From Brevipalpus yothersi (Eukaryota; Arthropoda; Arachnida; Trombidiformes; Tenuipalpidae): a stretch of 64,000 nucleotides of DNA. Under the pieces are notes generated by a model, which worked only from the letters and a program-made list of their open reading frames with translations, was not told where the DNA came from and searched no databases. The DNA is taken from assembly GCA_003956705.1 (NCBI GenBank), contig QZCP01000679.1, positions 124,001-188,000 on the forward strand, in the 5' to 3' direction. The position numbers and the translations under genes are program-made. Of the stretch, positions 13,330-25,434 are shown piece after piece. Within the stretch, counting starts at the first letter, position 1; every line of letters starts with the position of its first letter.

Positions 13330-14582
13330 CGTTAAATCATTCTAACTGTATCTCTTTTCGGAATAGAAACAAAAATTTTCCCAGTAGTCAAGAGAATTGG
13401 TAGGAAGAAGATGAAAAAAAGATGAAGATGAAGATGAAGATGTGGAGAACGTGTATGTGTGTGTGTATGAACAAAGTTGAACACTTTTGATTCACATGTC
13501 GATACCAAATAATAGTCGAGACAGAGAATATGATCGATTAACAGTCAACACGATTAGAATGTATAAATGAGTGATACTTTATATATATATATATATGTTC
13601 TTAAGGATGTTCACTTTTCAAGCACGTGTGTTAATCAAAGCCAAAGAGAGAGATAGAAGAAGACAGAAAAGAGTGAAAGTGAGAAAATATCATCTAAAAC
13701 TCGACCAAAATTTGATCCGAATCATTATCATGTGTCCGTCTTTCACTGATGTATATAAATTTATAATGTTGCTCAGATGTAGTTATTAATTCTTGTCATC
13801 CTCTCTTTTCTTCAGATAAATCATCACCATTTATTTTACACAATTTTATCAACTCGACAAAAGACAATCCACATAATACACACATCAAGCTCCGCGCTAA
13901 GAGAATGAAAAAAAAATCAACTTCTCAAAGCAATACAGATACACATTGAAGAGAGAAGAAAGATTAAATGTGAACATTCACTTTCATGAACTTCAACAGC
14001 TCAACTTGATTCTTTTTCTTATACAGAAAAAGTATGACCAATAGATGGCGTTGGTGAGCTCGTTTTTTCGCGAAAAAAGTTTTTCGTTCTTCTTGACAAA
14101 AAGTTCTTCCTATTTTCGATTCGAAGATTAGAACTAAAAATTCGAAAATCGAAAAAATAGTCAAAGTTTAAGTGATTGAGAGAGGAGAAAAATTAGTCGA
14201 TTGGACGTGGAGATGGGTGAAAATTTTTCTGCATAATTTAATTGCATGTGATTGGATCAGTTGGTAGAGTATTCAAGTGATGTTTGGTTTTGTTTCATTT
14301 TAAGATTGCTACTTGATTGCTATCACGATCAGCTGGCATAAGTTTTCCGCTCATGTGATGAGATAATAGATTATGAATGTATGTATTTGAGAATAAACGA
14401 ATTATAGATTACATACTATGCATTACCTTATGATTACATTCCATAGAACGCTTCAATTCATTGAGTGAAGCTATATATAGCGATTATTATGGAAGATAGC
14501 ATTTTGTTATGCTCACGTTACTTTGGATATTTTTTTGGACGATTATGAGTATCAATGGACAAATTTTTTCCAATCAAATCAA
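13330..14582. other. Intergenic region, no gene seen
   Basis: This is the DCAF7 5' flank plus the thrombospondin 3' flank. It contains a short GAAGAT repeat at about 13420-13441. Small AT-rich open frames of 60-72 codons show no family signature. Confidence 0.6.
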
Positions 14583-17374
14583 TTATTGGTCAACAGAGTA
14601 ATTTTCATCCATACCGTTGGGGCTAGGTGGAAGATCTATGACCTGAAATCGATTGACATCGTATGGAAGCCCAACTTTCCTCATCTCTGATGCTCTCGAA
14701 GTGTCAAGTGACACTAGATCTCTCAGGTTCACCGGTAAATCGTAATAAATCGAAGCAGGTACATCATCGTTACACCTATAGACCAGATCTGACCAAATCA
14801 CGGCTTCTTGTGAGAAACAGAATACACCCAATCGGCCACCTTTCAGGGTTGAATCGAAAATGTTACCAGAATCTGTGATCAATCGATCTCCTTGATATAT
14901 TCGCAATCGAATGAGACCAATTTTTGGTCGGTGTACCAAAGACCATCGATATGCCACTTGTTGCTGCCATCCAACATTTTTCGAATCTTTCCACAGCAAT
15001 TTTACCTGATCAGTAGTGTTACCAGTGTGCCATAGAGCATTTCGTAAAATTCGACCTGGTCCAGTTGTGGAATCAACCAATTTAATTTGAATACCAGGCT
15101 CAGCCACAGCACGGAATGGAGCTGGTTTCCAATAAGTTTGACTATTCTTTTTCCACATAACGGAATAAAAGTGACGATTATCTTGATAGCTGAATACAAA
15201 TCCAAGATAATCGTCATCAATCTCTGAATCAACGAATATGGTTCCTTCGAAATCCATTCCAGCAAATGCATGAAAACCAACGGCCAGACCGGGATCAGAA
15301 TTCAGAGTCTGAACTATTTCCGATCCATCACTGAGAACAATCCAATTTGGATCAATTTGAGAATCACCTTCAGGATCCAATGCAATTGTTTGATAATTTC
15401 GGAAATCAGTCACATAAATATATTTGTTATCTGGACAAACATCATCCCAATCCAATACTCCATCTCCGTCAGAGTCTGAACGACAATCATCACCAACTCC
15501 TGAGCCCAGGGAATCGCGTTGATCAGGATTAAAAACTAGAGGACAATTATCTCGAGAATTTGGAATTGAATCATTGTCAATATCATCATCACAAACATCA
15601 CCAATCAGATCTCCATCAGTGTCCAATTGATTTGGATTGGCAATGGATGGACAATTATCTCTTTCATCCTGTATTCCATCCATATCGATGTCTGATGATC
15701 CTTCACAAGCATCGCCAACCATATTCTTATTGGAATCTGTTTGATTCGAATTAACCACAGTAGGACAGTTATCACAAGCATCACCTATTCCATCTTGATC
15801 TTGGTCTTTTTGATCTGAATTTGATACTGATGGACAGTTATCCGTGGAACTTGGAATGCCATCATCATCTGGGTCTTCATCACAGGCATCGCCCTGGCCA
15901 TCGCGATCTGAAATAGAAAATGATCACAATCTAATCTTTGTATTGATCATACAATATTTTCCTACCTGAATCTTGCTGATCTGGATTAGAAATCGATGGA
16001 CAATTGTCACAAATATCACCTATCTTGTCCAAATCACTGTCCTCTTGACCAGGGTTCGCATGCAATGGGCATGAATCCTAGAGAAAAAAAATTAGCTCAT
16101 CTACTCTCATGTTGGAGAAAATTACTCACTGCTTTGTTAGGTATTCCATCGTTGTCAGAATCAATATCACAGGCATCACCAATGCCATCCTGATCATTAT
16201 CCTCTTGTCCACTATTGGGAGTTTTGGGACAATTGTCCTTAAAAAATACATTCATTGAAATCTATTAAATCTATTAAATTTTCTTCTAAAAGCTTCAAAT
16301 TTGATAAGATATTTACTGGTCTACACTTGAGTCCATCGCACAATAATTTTTCATCAGGCCAACCATCGATATCAGAATCAACGCCACAAACTGTACCATC
16401 TCCAGCCCATCCTGTCAAGCACTGTGAATTGAAGATTTCAAGTTTATTCTACTAGATTTTTGTATTTATCTTTGAAATAGAATTCAGTTAGTTTCAGCAT
16501 TGATAGATCTACATTTGCATGGAGGAAAGGAAAGTTCTTACTCGACACTTATATCCTTTTTGACCTTTTGGTTGATAGCATATAGCATTCATATCGCACA
16601 ATGTTCCATCAGGGCAAGATTGAGCTTTAGTCTTGGGAAAACAGCCAATACTTTGATTACCAATGAAACCGTCAAGACATTCACCACAAATTCGTGATCC
16701 TGGAGTGTTGATGCATCGAGAATTTAGGACACAACCGCCATTCTTACCATCTTCACATTCATTAACATCATGACAAATCTTGTCCATGGGTGAAGAAATT
16801 TTTTGAAATCAGTCAACTTGAACTTTAGATTAATACATGAGAAAATAGCAGAAAATCAACACAAATCGATTACCTGTGAATTTTTCCTCGCAAATTCAAC
16901 GCCAATCCCTTGGACACTATTACCTTTATACCCAATTGGACATGGATCACATCGAAATCCAGGAGAAAGGTTCTGACATGCTTCTGGTGTATGGCATGGA
17001 TGGACGAGTTGACATTCATTGATATCTTTACACGATATTCCATCCCATGATGTACCTTGAGGACATGATGGGGGTGACGAATTGCGCCTATTGCTACCTC
17101 GATTTACCATTAGATCATTACCACTACATGGAATTGGACCAGATGCTGGAGATGTTCCACATCGGTCGAAATTCAGAAATCTTACCGAATCACTTCCAGT
17201 GGAAGTAGATGGACAGGAATTGTATTGAAACATGACAATTTTACTGCCATGACACTTTATTTTCAAACACGTCGGAGTGTTGAACACGAAAGTTGAATCA
17301 ATATTAACGATTAAAAATGAAAAAATCAAAATAATTTGCGATGAAATTCTAATCTCCATGGTTAATCTATCCAT
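14583..17374 (-). CDS. Thrombospondin (COMP/TSP-3/4/5 type), short N-terminus
   Basis: Thrombospondins are secreted calcium-binding matrix glycoproteins. Exons on the minus strand are 16874-17374, 16542-16778, 16317-16421, 16130-16237, 15966-16077 and 14583-15907 (795 residues). The order is: a hydrophobic signal peptide (MEIRISSQIILIFSFLIVN, starting at residue 6), about 70 Cys-containing residues, then EGF-like modules (DINECQLVHPC, DVNECEDG). Next come the type-3 calcium repeats, rich in DxDxDG and DNCP motifs (for example DNCPSIANPNQLDTDGDLIG). Last is the C-terminal L-type lectin-like domain with the hallmarks SDPGLAVGFHAFAGMDFEGT, YQDNRHFYSVMWKK, FRAVAEPGIQIKLVDSTTGP and GGRLGVFCFSQE. 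The usual N-terminal laminin-G-like domain and oligomerising heptad coiled coil are not seen before the first EGF module. An unrecognised upstream exon could supply them, but the signal peptide at the start of this exon argues against it. Confidence 0.95.
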
Positions 17375-17669
17375 TCTTTCTATCTATTTGAACTACTTTC
17401 CAACAGCTCATGAAGCTAATTATCATTTCATGGACCCAAAATCATCTGTTTTTTCGATTCATGTAGAATATAGACATTTATCTCTATTCCATATGGATTT
17501 TCGAAAAAAAATTGAAAAAAATATCAACCTACGCTCAAGATGGACAAAAAATGTGAAATGCTCAATGAACTGACAAGTTGTAGAAAGACATTGTACCAAG
17601 AAATTTTATTCGTTAAATTTCAATCAATAAATAGAACTGAATTCAAGCAATTCAATTCAGTTGTGGCAG

Positions 17670-18477
17670 CTACATACTTTCATGGGCTGGTGTTCCATAA
17701 TAATAGTCATATTGAGGCTTGACATGAAGCTTCAATTTTTTCATTCCAGGCTCATAATCACCCAGTCTATCTTGATCATTTTCCGCTGAATATTCATACT
17801 CGGACGATTGTTTAGGCAATGCTTTCATCGTTTTCATTTCGGATGCTGATTTCCATGCATCTTTCTTATCGTCTTTAGCATTTTTCCATCCTTTACCAGA
17901 GTCCTTGATTGACACATCATAGGTCCATTTACCTTTACCATAATCAGCACCATTGTAAGTTGCATCAGCAGCATCTTCACTACTGGTTCCTGGTTCATTT
18001 GTCTTGATTGATGCCCTGAAACCATTTTTGTCGGCCACATATTTCACAAGTCTAGCACGACCATCCTTATCTTTTAAGCCATACATTCCTGAGAACAAAT
18101 TTTGATATCAAAAGTGAATATCAACAATTTCTTCATCAATAATATTCAACTAGCTCACCTTCAACTGAGCCATCTTTTTTCGTGAAGGAACCTTTTTCCT
18201 TCCGAAAATTTGAAGCACCCCAAGGATCATGTATATCATATCCAAACTAATTGATGAAGATGAATGGACATTAGGTAACGGTACACAATCTCATTCACAA
18301 ATTTGTTCACTTTTCTCTCAAGATCACACTTACCACATAGTCACCTTGGCCTTTGGAATTGGATTGTTTCCGAAAAATATGACTAGAACCTCCCCATCCA
18401 TCTGCTTTCACTGTTTGCAATAGTAGACTAGAGATACACAAAATTGAGATGAATAATAATCCCATTGAACTGATCAT
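17670..18477 (-). CDS. RR-type chitin-binding cuticle protein
   Basis: Structural exoskeleton protein. Three exons on the minus strand, 18334-18477, 18159-18246 and 17670-18088, encode 216 residues. The first exon gives a signal peptide (MISSMGLLFISILCISSLLL...VKA). The spliced product has the Rebers-Riddiford core GSFTKKDGSVEGMYGLKDKD followed by GRARLVKYVADKNGFRASIK and TNEPGT. This is the chitin-binding consensus in the form common in arachnid cuticle proteins. A Lys/Asp/Tyr-rich tail follows (repeated WK-DDKKDAWKS and YDYYYG segments). The gene has a good TATA box at 18584-18592. It sits head to head with the secreted Arg/Glu-rich gene at 19892. The AG acceptor and phase at each junction restore the RR consensus exactly, which supports the model. 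Confidence 0.92.
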
Positions 18478-18583
18478 TTTGATGCGTTGATTTGGAAACT
18501 TTCACTTTCACTTCTGTTGTGTTCGAGTAAAGTATCGCAGTTTGCCTGACAGTGATCAGGAACGTGTTCATTCGGATTGTGGG

Positions 18584-18592
18584 CCTTATATA
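18584..18592 (-). promoter_or_regulatory. TATA box of the cuticle protein gene
   Basis: TATATAAGG on the minus strand, about 107 bp upstream of the cuticle ATG, in the position expected for a TATA element with a short 5' UTR. Confidence 0.7.
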
Positions 18593-18954
18593 TTGGATTT
18601 TGAATTCTCACTGGCAAATGAGTGGAAAAAGAATGAACTTAATGAATTCGTTGCCTCTTTGCATTGTTTTCGAGTAACCCTTCAAGAGAGCCAAATTTCT
18701 TTTTCTGTTGAAAATAACTGAAAAACAAAAAAAAATTTGACGCCAAATTGTCATCTTACCGGTGAATATCCGTTTCCTTTTTTTCTTACCTATCTCATCT
18801 TATTTGCCACTTGATTATTGATTGTATTGTATTGAAGCTCTTGGGTAAAAAAATTTGGATCATGCTTCCAATTCAATAGCTCAAAGGTGATCTCTAATTG
18901 CTAATCTTATTCATTGTTGGATAAACAGACATTGATCATAATTGAGCACTATTT

Positions 18955-18959
<5 letters not shown>

Positions 18960-19022
<63 letters not shown>
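18960..19022. repeat. (TC)n microsatellite, about 31 units
   Basis: Uninterrupted TC dinucleotide run of about 62 bp in the divergent promoter region. Confidence 0.98.
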
Positions 19023-19026
<4 letters not shown>

Positions 19027-19748
19027 AATACGATGAACAACCTCATGAAGACCTTAACCGACATCATTTTTATGAATTCTTTTGCACTGAATAATCGTTG
19101 GCATCAACTATCGGGACATAATGTTGATCTCTTTCTCAGACAATCATGCCAGACACACAAAATGAACTGATTTTGAGCATGAATCTGATTTTCAATGACT
19201 CTCATTACATTTTTTCACTCCTTTTGATGAAAATGAAGAAGTGTTTTCGAAGCCTGTGATTGAAGATTATGTATGTGTGTCTCTTGAAAACACATCAAGT
19301 GGTCTACTTTTCAGTTCAAAACTTCAAGGCCTTCGAATGCGTCAAATTTTTTAAATATTTAAGATAATATCCTCAGATGAGAATGAAAAGCACGAAAATT
19401 TTCACTTTTAATCATATTTGCATAAATTCTATTGAAATATTATCTCACTCTATAGGTAAACCAACTTGAGAAGATATTCTTTTTTGAGTAACACTTTGCA
19501 TATCACAGCTTCCGTTTCGTGACTTAATCCATTGTTTTGATAATTATTCTAAGCCTCATAACGCAATACATAATCCGATCATATTTTTTCAATAGATTAT
19601 TTATATTCTCAAACAAATGAATAGACTAGAAAATTCTCGTTCATATTTTCTTTATACCTATTTCCCATAAATTTTCATGATCGATGGAAAACCTGACTTA
19701 TCTTTGATCAGAAAATTCCCCAAAATCTTCTCTCTACACACCTAAAAG

Positions 19749-19790
19749 TATATATATAAGCGGTCCTCTGAGCCATGAATCTCATTCAGT
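19749..19790 (+). promoter_or_regulatory. Core promoter (TATA + TCAGT initiator) of the Arg/Glu-rich gene
   Basis: TATATATAAG at 19751-19760 is followed about 30 bp later by ATTCAGTCC at 19784-19792. This contains TCAGT, the arthropod initiator consensus. The spacing fits a focused Pol II promoter, giving a 5' UTR of about 100 nt before the ATG at 19892. Confidence 0.75.
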
Positions 19791-19891
19791 CCACAAAAGA
19801 GTTTAGTTTGAAAATCCTAAGACTAGTAACTCCATTATTATCGATACCATATAAAATTGTTAAGTTTAGTGAATACTACTTCTAGTTGAAA

Positions 19892-21040
19892 ATGCCTGTT
19901 CAAAAGAGTTTCTCATATCTTCTTATTGTGATGGCTCTTTTCGCCAGCTATGCTATTCTCACAGCTCAAGCTGATGCCCAGCGAAGAATTCGAGAAATTC
20001 GTCAATTGAATGATGACCGCAAGGCTCTGGATGATCGTCGAGGACCAGCTGAATCGACAATCGATGGTGATGTGAGACGAATTGATCGTCAACGCATCAA
20101 TCAAAGACAAGAGCGTTTGTCAAGACGAGAAGGATCAGATCAAGAGCGAAATGTTCGCAGTTCATCTCGTGCTCGTGTTTGGCCTGAGAATCGAGTTTAT
20201 CAACGTGATGGTAATCGAATTGCTCGACGAGAGGCTCAAAATTTCGAACGAAAAGTTGGCCGAGAATCTCGAGTTCGTCTTGGTGAAGCAAGAAATGAGC
20301 GGATAAATGTTCAAGATCGTCGAGAAGTGGCAGCAAGACGTGAAACCTCTCAAACAGCTCGCTTGAATACCAGAAGAATGGAGCCAAGAAATGAACGTGA
20401 AAATGTGAGAAAAAATGATCAAGAAATGCAAAGAAATCAACGACAATCAAGGGAACGAATTGGACGTGAAGTGGTCACCGATAGAGAGGAAGTTAGTCGA
20501 AGAATGGCTAGACGAGAAGAATCAAATCGACGTGTGATTGGTCGTATTGCCGATGAGACCAGAGTTCGAAGTGATTCTCGATCATCGAGGAGAGAAGTTG
20601 CTCGCCGATCGATTGATGGTCGAACGATGGCCAGAGAAATGGGACGTGATACATTGGACAATGGACATCGAGAACGAATTTCACGAGAACGTGAGAATAC
20701 TCGTGAGAGATCAGTGTTTCAATTGGCTGTTGAGGATGGTAAGATTCCTGCAGAGAGGATTCAAGTCAGATCTCGAGAGGAGCTTCTTGAACGATTCGTG
20801 GACAAGCGTTCAAGAATGTCACGCAGTGTAGAGGACTTCGAACGAATGAGTCGAAAATCTGTGGAATCTCGGGAAAATGCTCGACGATTGTCATTTAATT
20901 CAATGCTGGACAAAAATGAATTGAACTCATCTATTGGTCTAAGCCATCTGCTTGGAGCTTTCTCAGTTCTTCTAATGACTTTCACCAACAAGCAGAATCT
21001 TCAAAAGATCAATGGTCTGGTTCAAGAGGCTATTTTTTGA
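19892..21040 (+). CDS. Unrecognised secreted Arg/Glu-rich protein
   Basis: I do not recognise this gene. It is a single exon of 382 residues starting at the ATG at 19892; an upstream in-frame TTG is not used. Residues 1-28 form a signal peptide (MPVQKSFSYLLIVMALFAS...). The rest is strikingly rich in Arg with Glu, Gln, Asn, Asp and Ser, in irregular RE/RR/RD-containing stretches such as RRISREREN-like runs, with no Cys pairs or fixed repeat length. Only the last 40 residues change character, with a hydrophobic segment LLGAFSVLLMTF before a short polar end. A strong TATA/initiator lies upstream and AATAAA signals lie near 21247-21260. A mixed-charge secreted protein beside a cuticle gene could be an exoskeletal, silk-like or mucin-like component. 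That is a guess. The signal peptide and promoter make it a real gene. Confidence 0.85.
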   Translation: MPVQKSFSYLLIVMALFASYAILTAQADAQRRIREIRQLNDDRKALDDRRGPAESTIDGDVRRIDRQRINQRQERLSRREGSDQERNVRSSSRARVWPENRVYQRDGNRIARREAQNFERKVGRESRVRLGEARNERINVQDRREVAARRETSQTARLNTRRMEPRNERENVRKNDQEMQRNQRQSRERIGREVVTDREEVSRRMARREESNRRVIGRIADETRVRSDSRSSRREVARRSIDGRTMAREMGRDTLDNGHRERISRERENTRERSVFQLAVEDGKIPAERIQVRSREELLERFVDKRSRMSRSVEDFERMSRKSVESRENARRLSFNSMLDKNELNSSIGLSHLLGAFSVLLMTFTNKQNLQKINGLVQEAIF

Positions 21041-21848
21041 AAATTTTATTTGATTTTCATGTTATTTGTCCTTCACACTGAATAACATTCGGTTCAGAAT
21101 TTTCAATTTTTGTTGATATTTGTTTTGTTCGTCAATTTTGTCCTCACAATAAGGACTGCTTATAGTGTTAGTTCAAATAAGTTACGGAAAATGTTTTCCT
21201 TTCCGTTAAAAAAATTCTGAATATTTAATTTTCGTGTCAAAGTGGAGAATAAAATAAAATTTGAATCCCACAATCAACACACATACCCAAGTGTATGACT
21301 ATGTTTCCTCTCCACCTGCATAACTGCATCATCATCTTACTATCAAGGTAATTTTTTTCTCTCTCTCTTCATCAAAAAAAAAGTCATAAAGTAACTGAAA
21401 TTTGATCTTCACACACTAATTTTATCAAATTAATTGAAATCACGAAAAATAATCCTCTCAAAGTGAGCGCTACTATCGAGATGTATTCCATTTCACATGT
21501 CATCAACACATGATACTGTGAGAGTAGAATGTTTTGAAATTTGATCAACATTCCGGTGTGAATTAATTTATTTTCTGTTTGATACTTACAAATCAAATCA
21601 GCATTCAATTGATTGTTGATAATTGTTCAACAGTTCTGATTACTCACCTCGTGAAAACACTGGTGTCCACATTCTGTCCATCGGCATTGGAACGCTGCTT
21701 CGTTCTGGTCACTTTGGATAATCAACAGTAATCATTATCAACAGCAACTTTTCCACTCTTCATTTGATCATCACTCATTAATGTGCGTTTACATTTACAT
21801 TTATTTGATTGATCATATTTGTCCCGATTGATCATTGCATTCGAAACT
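21041..21848. other. 3' UTR of the Arg/Glu-rich gene and URM1 upstream region
   Basis: Polyadenylation signals (overlapping AATAAAATAAAA) occur at about 21247-21260. The rest is AT-rich with no coding signal. Confidence 0.6.
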
Positions 21849-22178
21849 ATGTCTTCTCCTTTGAGTGTATCGATTGAATTTAAAGGCGGTATTGAATTGC
21901 TGTTTAGTGGAAAAAGCAAAATAGATATACAATTGCCGGCAAATGCATTAATCGGATCGAGTGGTGATGAACAACAATGGAATTTGAAAAGGTTAATCGA
22001 TTTATTGCGTGATGAGTATTTACAAGAAAGACCAGAGTTGTTTATTGAACATAATACTGTTAGACCAGGTATATTGGTACTGGTTAATGATACCGATTGG
22101 GAAATACTTGGCGGCGAAAATTATCAACTCAAAAATAAAGATAATGTTTTGTTCATCTCCACTCTTCATGGTGGCTAA
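21849..22178 (+). CDS. URM1: Ubiquitin-related modifier 1
   Basis: URM1 is a ubiquitin-fold protein that acts as the sulphur carrier for tRNA wobble-uridine 2-thiolation (with UBA4/MOCS3) and as a protein modifier. It is a single exon of 109 residues; human URM1 is about 101. The ATG at 21849 gives MSSPLSVSIEFKGGIELLFS. Family motifs visible are GGIELLF, the region around LLRDEYLQERPELF, RPGILVLVNDTDWEILGG and a C-terminal FISTLHGG ending in the essential Gly-Gly used for thiocarboxylation. AATAAA follows at about 22262. Confidence 0.97.
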   Translation: MSSPLSVSIEFKGGIELLFSGKSKIDIQLPANALIGSSGDEQQWNLKRLIDLLRDEYLQERPELFIEHNTVRPGILVLVNDTDWEILGGENYQLKNKDNVLFISTLHGG

Positions 22179-22450
22179 AGAAGCGAAAAATGATTAATAG
22201 CTTAGCTTCTCGAAGCCGCTTCGAATTCTAATCACTTTCTCTTGTTAACTTCCATATGTAGAATAAAATTTCCGTTACCATCGTATTGGCAATGATGATG
22301 ATCAATCTCTCTCCCTTTATATTTTTTTGAATCTTTCATTTCATGCTATCGTGAACTAATTGATTCCTTTACTTTTTCTTACTCTCAATGCTCATTTCTA
22401 GAAGTGAAAGTTTTACAGTTCCTTGGTATCAAGAAAAACCATAAAAAATA

Positions 22451-23316
22451 ATGTCTGGTGATTCAAAAGAATTTTGGGGTCAAAATATTTTGATCTGTAT
22501 CACAGGTGCAAGTCGAGGATTTGGTCGAGCAATCGTCAGAACAATTGCCGAACATTTAATTGGAGTTCGCGAAATGAAACCAAATGGCTTAACGTTCCTC
22601 TTGACCGCTAGATCAAGTAATCTCTTGAGTGAGGTTAAGAATGATCTTTTGACCACTTTTGGCATCAGCAATGTTGAATCAATCTGTGGTCCAATTGAAG
22701 GATCAGACACTCTTCAAAATTTGCATCATGCAATGGAAAAACTAAGAGATGGCAAAAATTTTGATCATGCCATTTTGATTCACAATGCTGCCACAATTGG
22801 GGATCCGAGTAAAAAAACTGACCAATATACATTGGAAAATATGAAAGAACTTGATGAATATGCTCGTATAAATATGAGTTCCATGATAATTCTTACCGGT
22901 TCGTTCATAAAGATATTCAGAAGAATTGCTAAAGTCAACATAATCAACATAAGTTCACTAGGAGCGTTTCAACCTTTCGAAGGCTTGTCTCTCTATGGAG
23001 CATGTAAGTAAATTTTTTTTCATCTTCTCGAATATAGTTTACTGATTTAATCTTGCCCTTACCAGACAAGGCTGCTCGTGACAACTTCATGAAATCTGTT
23101 GCACATGAAAATGCTGCCATTAAAGTCCTCAACTATGCACCTGGGCCACTTCAAACAGATATGCTTGAAACGGTAAGATCACAAGGATATCTGGCCGAAT
23201 TATTCAAAGACGGAAGCATATTGACACCAGATCAAAGTGCTAAAAAAATGGTTCATCTTCTGGAACTAAACACTTATGAGAACGGAGCTCATGTTGATTA
23301 CTTTGAATTAGAATGA
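22451..23316 (+). CDS. SPR: Sepiapterin reductase-like short-chain dehydrogenase
   Basis: Sepiapterin reductase performs the final NADPH-dependent step of tetrahydrobiopterin synthesis in the cytosol. Two exons, 22451-23003 and 23066-23316, give 267 residues (human about 261). Visible elements are the nucleotide-binding TGASRGFG near residue 19, the LIHNAA segment equivalent to NNAG, INISSLGAFQPF, and the catalytic YxxxK formed across the splice (GAT plus AC gives YGAYKAARD). The SPR-typical VLNYAPGPLQTDM follows. The 62-bp intron has GTAAGT and TTACCAG borders. AATAAA repeats follow at about 23626-23640. The APGPL motif separates it from generic SDRs. Confidence 0.9.
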
Positions 23317-24258
23317 TGTATTGACGAAAATATCGATTTGGAATGAATCTCCATACAGCCACTGACCAGTGAGGATCAGTCTAGAGTGAAATTTGAGAAT
23401 CTAAAGCATTGTAATGAAAATGAAAGTCTTCCAATTGAGCTTAACTTGTTATTCCTACCTAAATTCATTTTTTTCATGGATTTGATTCCCTACTTCCGTT
23501 TCCTTTATCGTGATCAACTTGAAAGTCATTCCAACTATATGATATATATATCCTATGGATATGGTATATCCTTCCTGAAGATGTTTATCTTTTTTCTCGT
23601 TTTTAAGGCTTACTATAACATGAATTCAATAAAATAAATAAAATCATGTTCTATCCTTGACGAAAAGGACCTTGATGATAAATCCCTCAAATTTTCTCAG
23701 CCATCTGTTCATTCTGGAATAAATATTAAATGGACCCCAGAATTGCTATAAGCTTATCATCATCGCGGTGATGATTTGAATTTTGAGTTTCCTGCTTATC
23801 TGTTACTTATTTTCAATTCAAGTCGATTGCAAGACACTCCCAGTTGCCCCTATACATAACATGAGTGATAAGAATCACAGGTTTGTTGAACTTTCCCATG
23901 AAGTTTGACGCGAAGTTGCCTCATGAGAACAGGATGATTATACGAATAACAGATCTCTTTCTCGATTGAAATTAAAGTCTCACAAGAAAATATTGGATAT
24001 TAATATTCTTCCAGTCCCAACTCTTATCATGGAAAGAGAATAATTTTTTCCATTCTAATGATCGAAATATACCATAATAGTTCATATTATATCCATCGGA
24101 AATATTATTTTCCGCTCAAAATCATTCTCAATTATCGAAATAAAATGAGTTTTTTTCTTCATTATCAAGAGATTCATTCCCATTCATTGATGAACTTATA
24201 TCAACGATAAACAAGTTCTCTCTGAACACCTTACAACCGGCACAGCAACTTGTTCTTG

Positions 24259-24344
<86 letters not shown>

Positions 24345-25434
24345 CTCTCTTTCCTTTTTACCCGCTTTTGCTCTGCTGAAAAAGAGAAAGATGCTTCATG
24401 TGTTGTTGTTGTTTTTCTTTCCATTGTATTGAAGTGAATTTTTTTTCTCCTCTTTCTTATTACTTACTTCACTTTACAGGTGATATTGAAGGCTAAATCA
24501 GCTACTGTTGTGTTAATCTTGGCCATTCCATCATTATCGAGGGAAAGAGTTTGTGTGTGAGTGTAATTCTCTTGATCATCATCATTATCATCATCGGTGA
24601 ACCTTCACTATTCTTTCTCTCTCTCTCCCTCTTACAGTTGAAGAGAATAGTATTGAGTATGTTGATGAACAGTCAAAATGTCCATTTCCTTTGGTAAATA
24701 GTATCTTAACATTTTCATATGATAATGAAAAACATTATCATTATCGATTGATGTTCACCGTTTGTCCATTTGTTGTCGACTTTTGTAGTCTATAGTTGCG
24801 AATGTGAATCCATATCCCGGTATTTCCTGATAACATTGTACCAATCACGAATTAATTCTTTCAATCATTATCAATCTTCTCCGGAAAGTATCTTCACGAT
24901 CAATGTAAACCATGGTCAATCATTTGAATTGTAAGTTGAACTAAAAAAATGGAAGTTCTAATCCTCAGTATAAATAGAAAAGTAGATAGATGTGTTTATG
25001 AATACATGTTTTCATGAACATTTCGAACTGATTTGATGCCATCAACTTGATCGACTGATAAACTACTTTTTTTCTTCTTCTCCTCCAATCATTATCGAAA
25101 GAAAGGTGAAATAAGAAAACTGTCAAGTGAATTATCTTGCTCCACTTTCACTCCCAAATCGACCTGATCTCACCGATCAACAGCCATCATCGAATATTGT
25201 TGATACTTTACCCACATTTCATGAGCTTACAACATCAAACATCTCGCCTGGATCATATCTACTTTTGTCCATAGAATGACATCATCTAACGATTATCTTT
25301 GCCACAACAACAACATCAACAATACCGCCAGCGATTGCAACAGCACTCAACCAATAGCAATATGTATCTCTCTGGACAATGATGATAATGATGAATATGG
25401 TGATCGATAGTGTTCCAATAGTGCTCATTTTTTC
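23317..25434. other. Intergenic region between SPR and MGAT2, no gene seen
   Basis: AT-rich sequence with the SPR 3' end and a long (CT)n microsatellite. The open frames across the microsatellite (Arg-Glu or Ser-Leu repeats) are repeat translations, not genes. Confidence 0.65.
24262..24338. repeat. (CT)n microsatellite, about 38 units
   Basis: This uninterrupted CT run of about 76 bp is the longest microsatellite in the window. Confidence 0.98.

Larger units (their letters stand above)
18478..19891. other. Divergent intergenic region between two TATA-driven secreted-protein genes
   Basis: This is a shared 1.4-kb upstream region for the cuticle protein (minus) and the Arg/Glu-rich protein (plus). 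It contains the two TATA boxes near its ends and a long (TC)n run in the middle. No coding sequence is seen. Confidence 0.65.

Noticed and set aside
20097..20661. Long antisense frames within the Arg/Glu-rich gene
   Set aside because: Arg codon-rich sense sequence leaves antisense frames open by composition; the signal peptide, TATA and polyadenylation signals all support only the plus strand.
24128..24432. Open frames on both strands giving Arg-Glu or Leu-Ser repeats
   Set aside because: They are translations of the (CT)n microsatellite at 24262-24338, with no promoter, codon bias or flanking coding signal.
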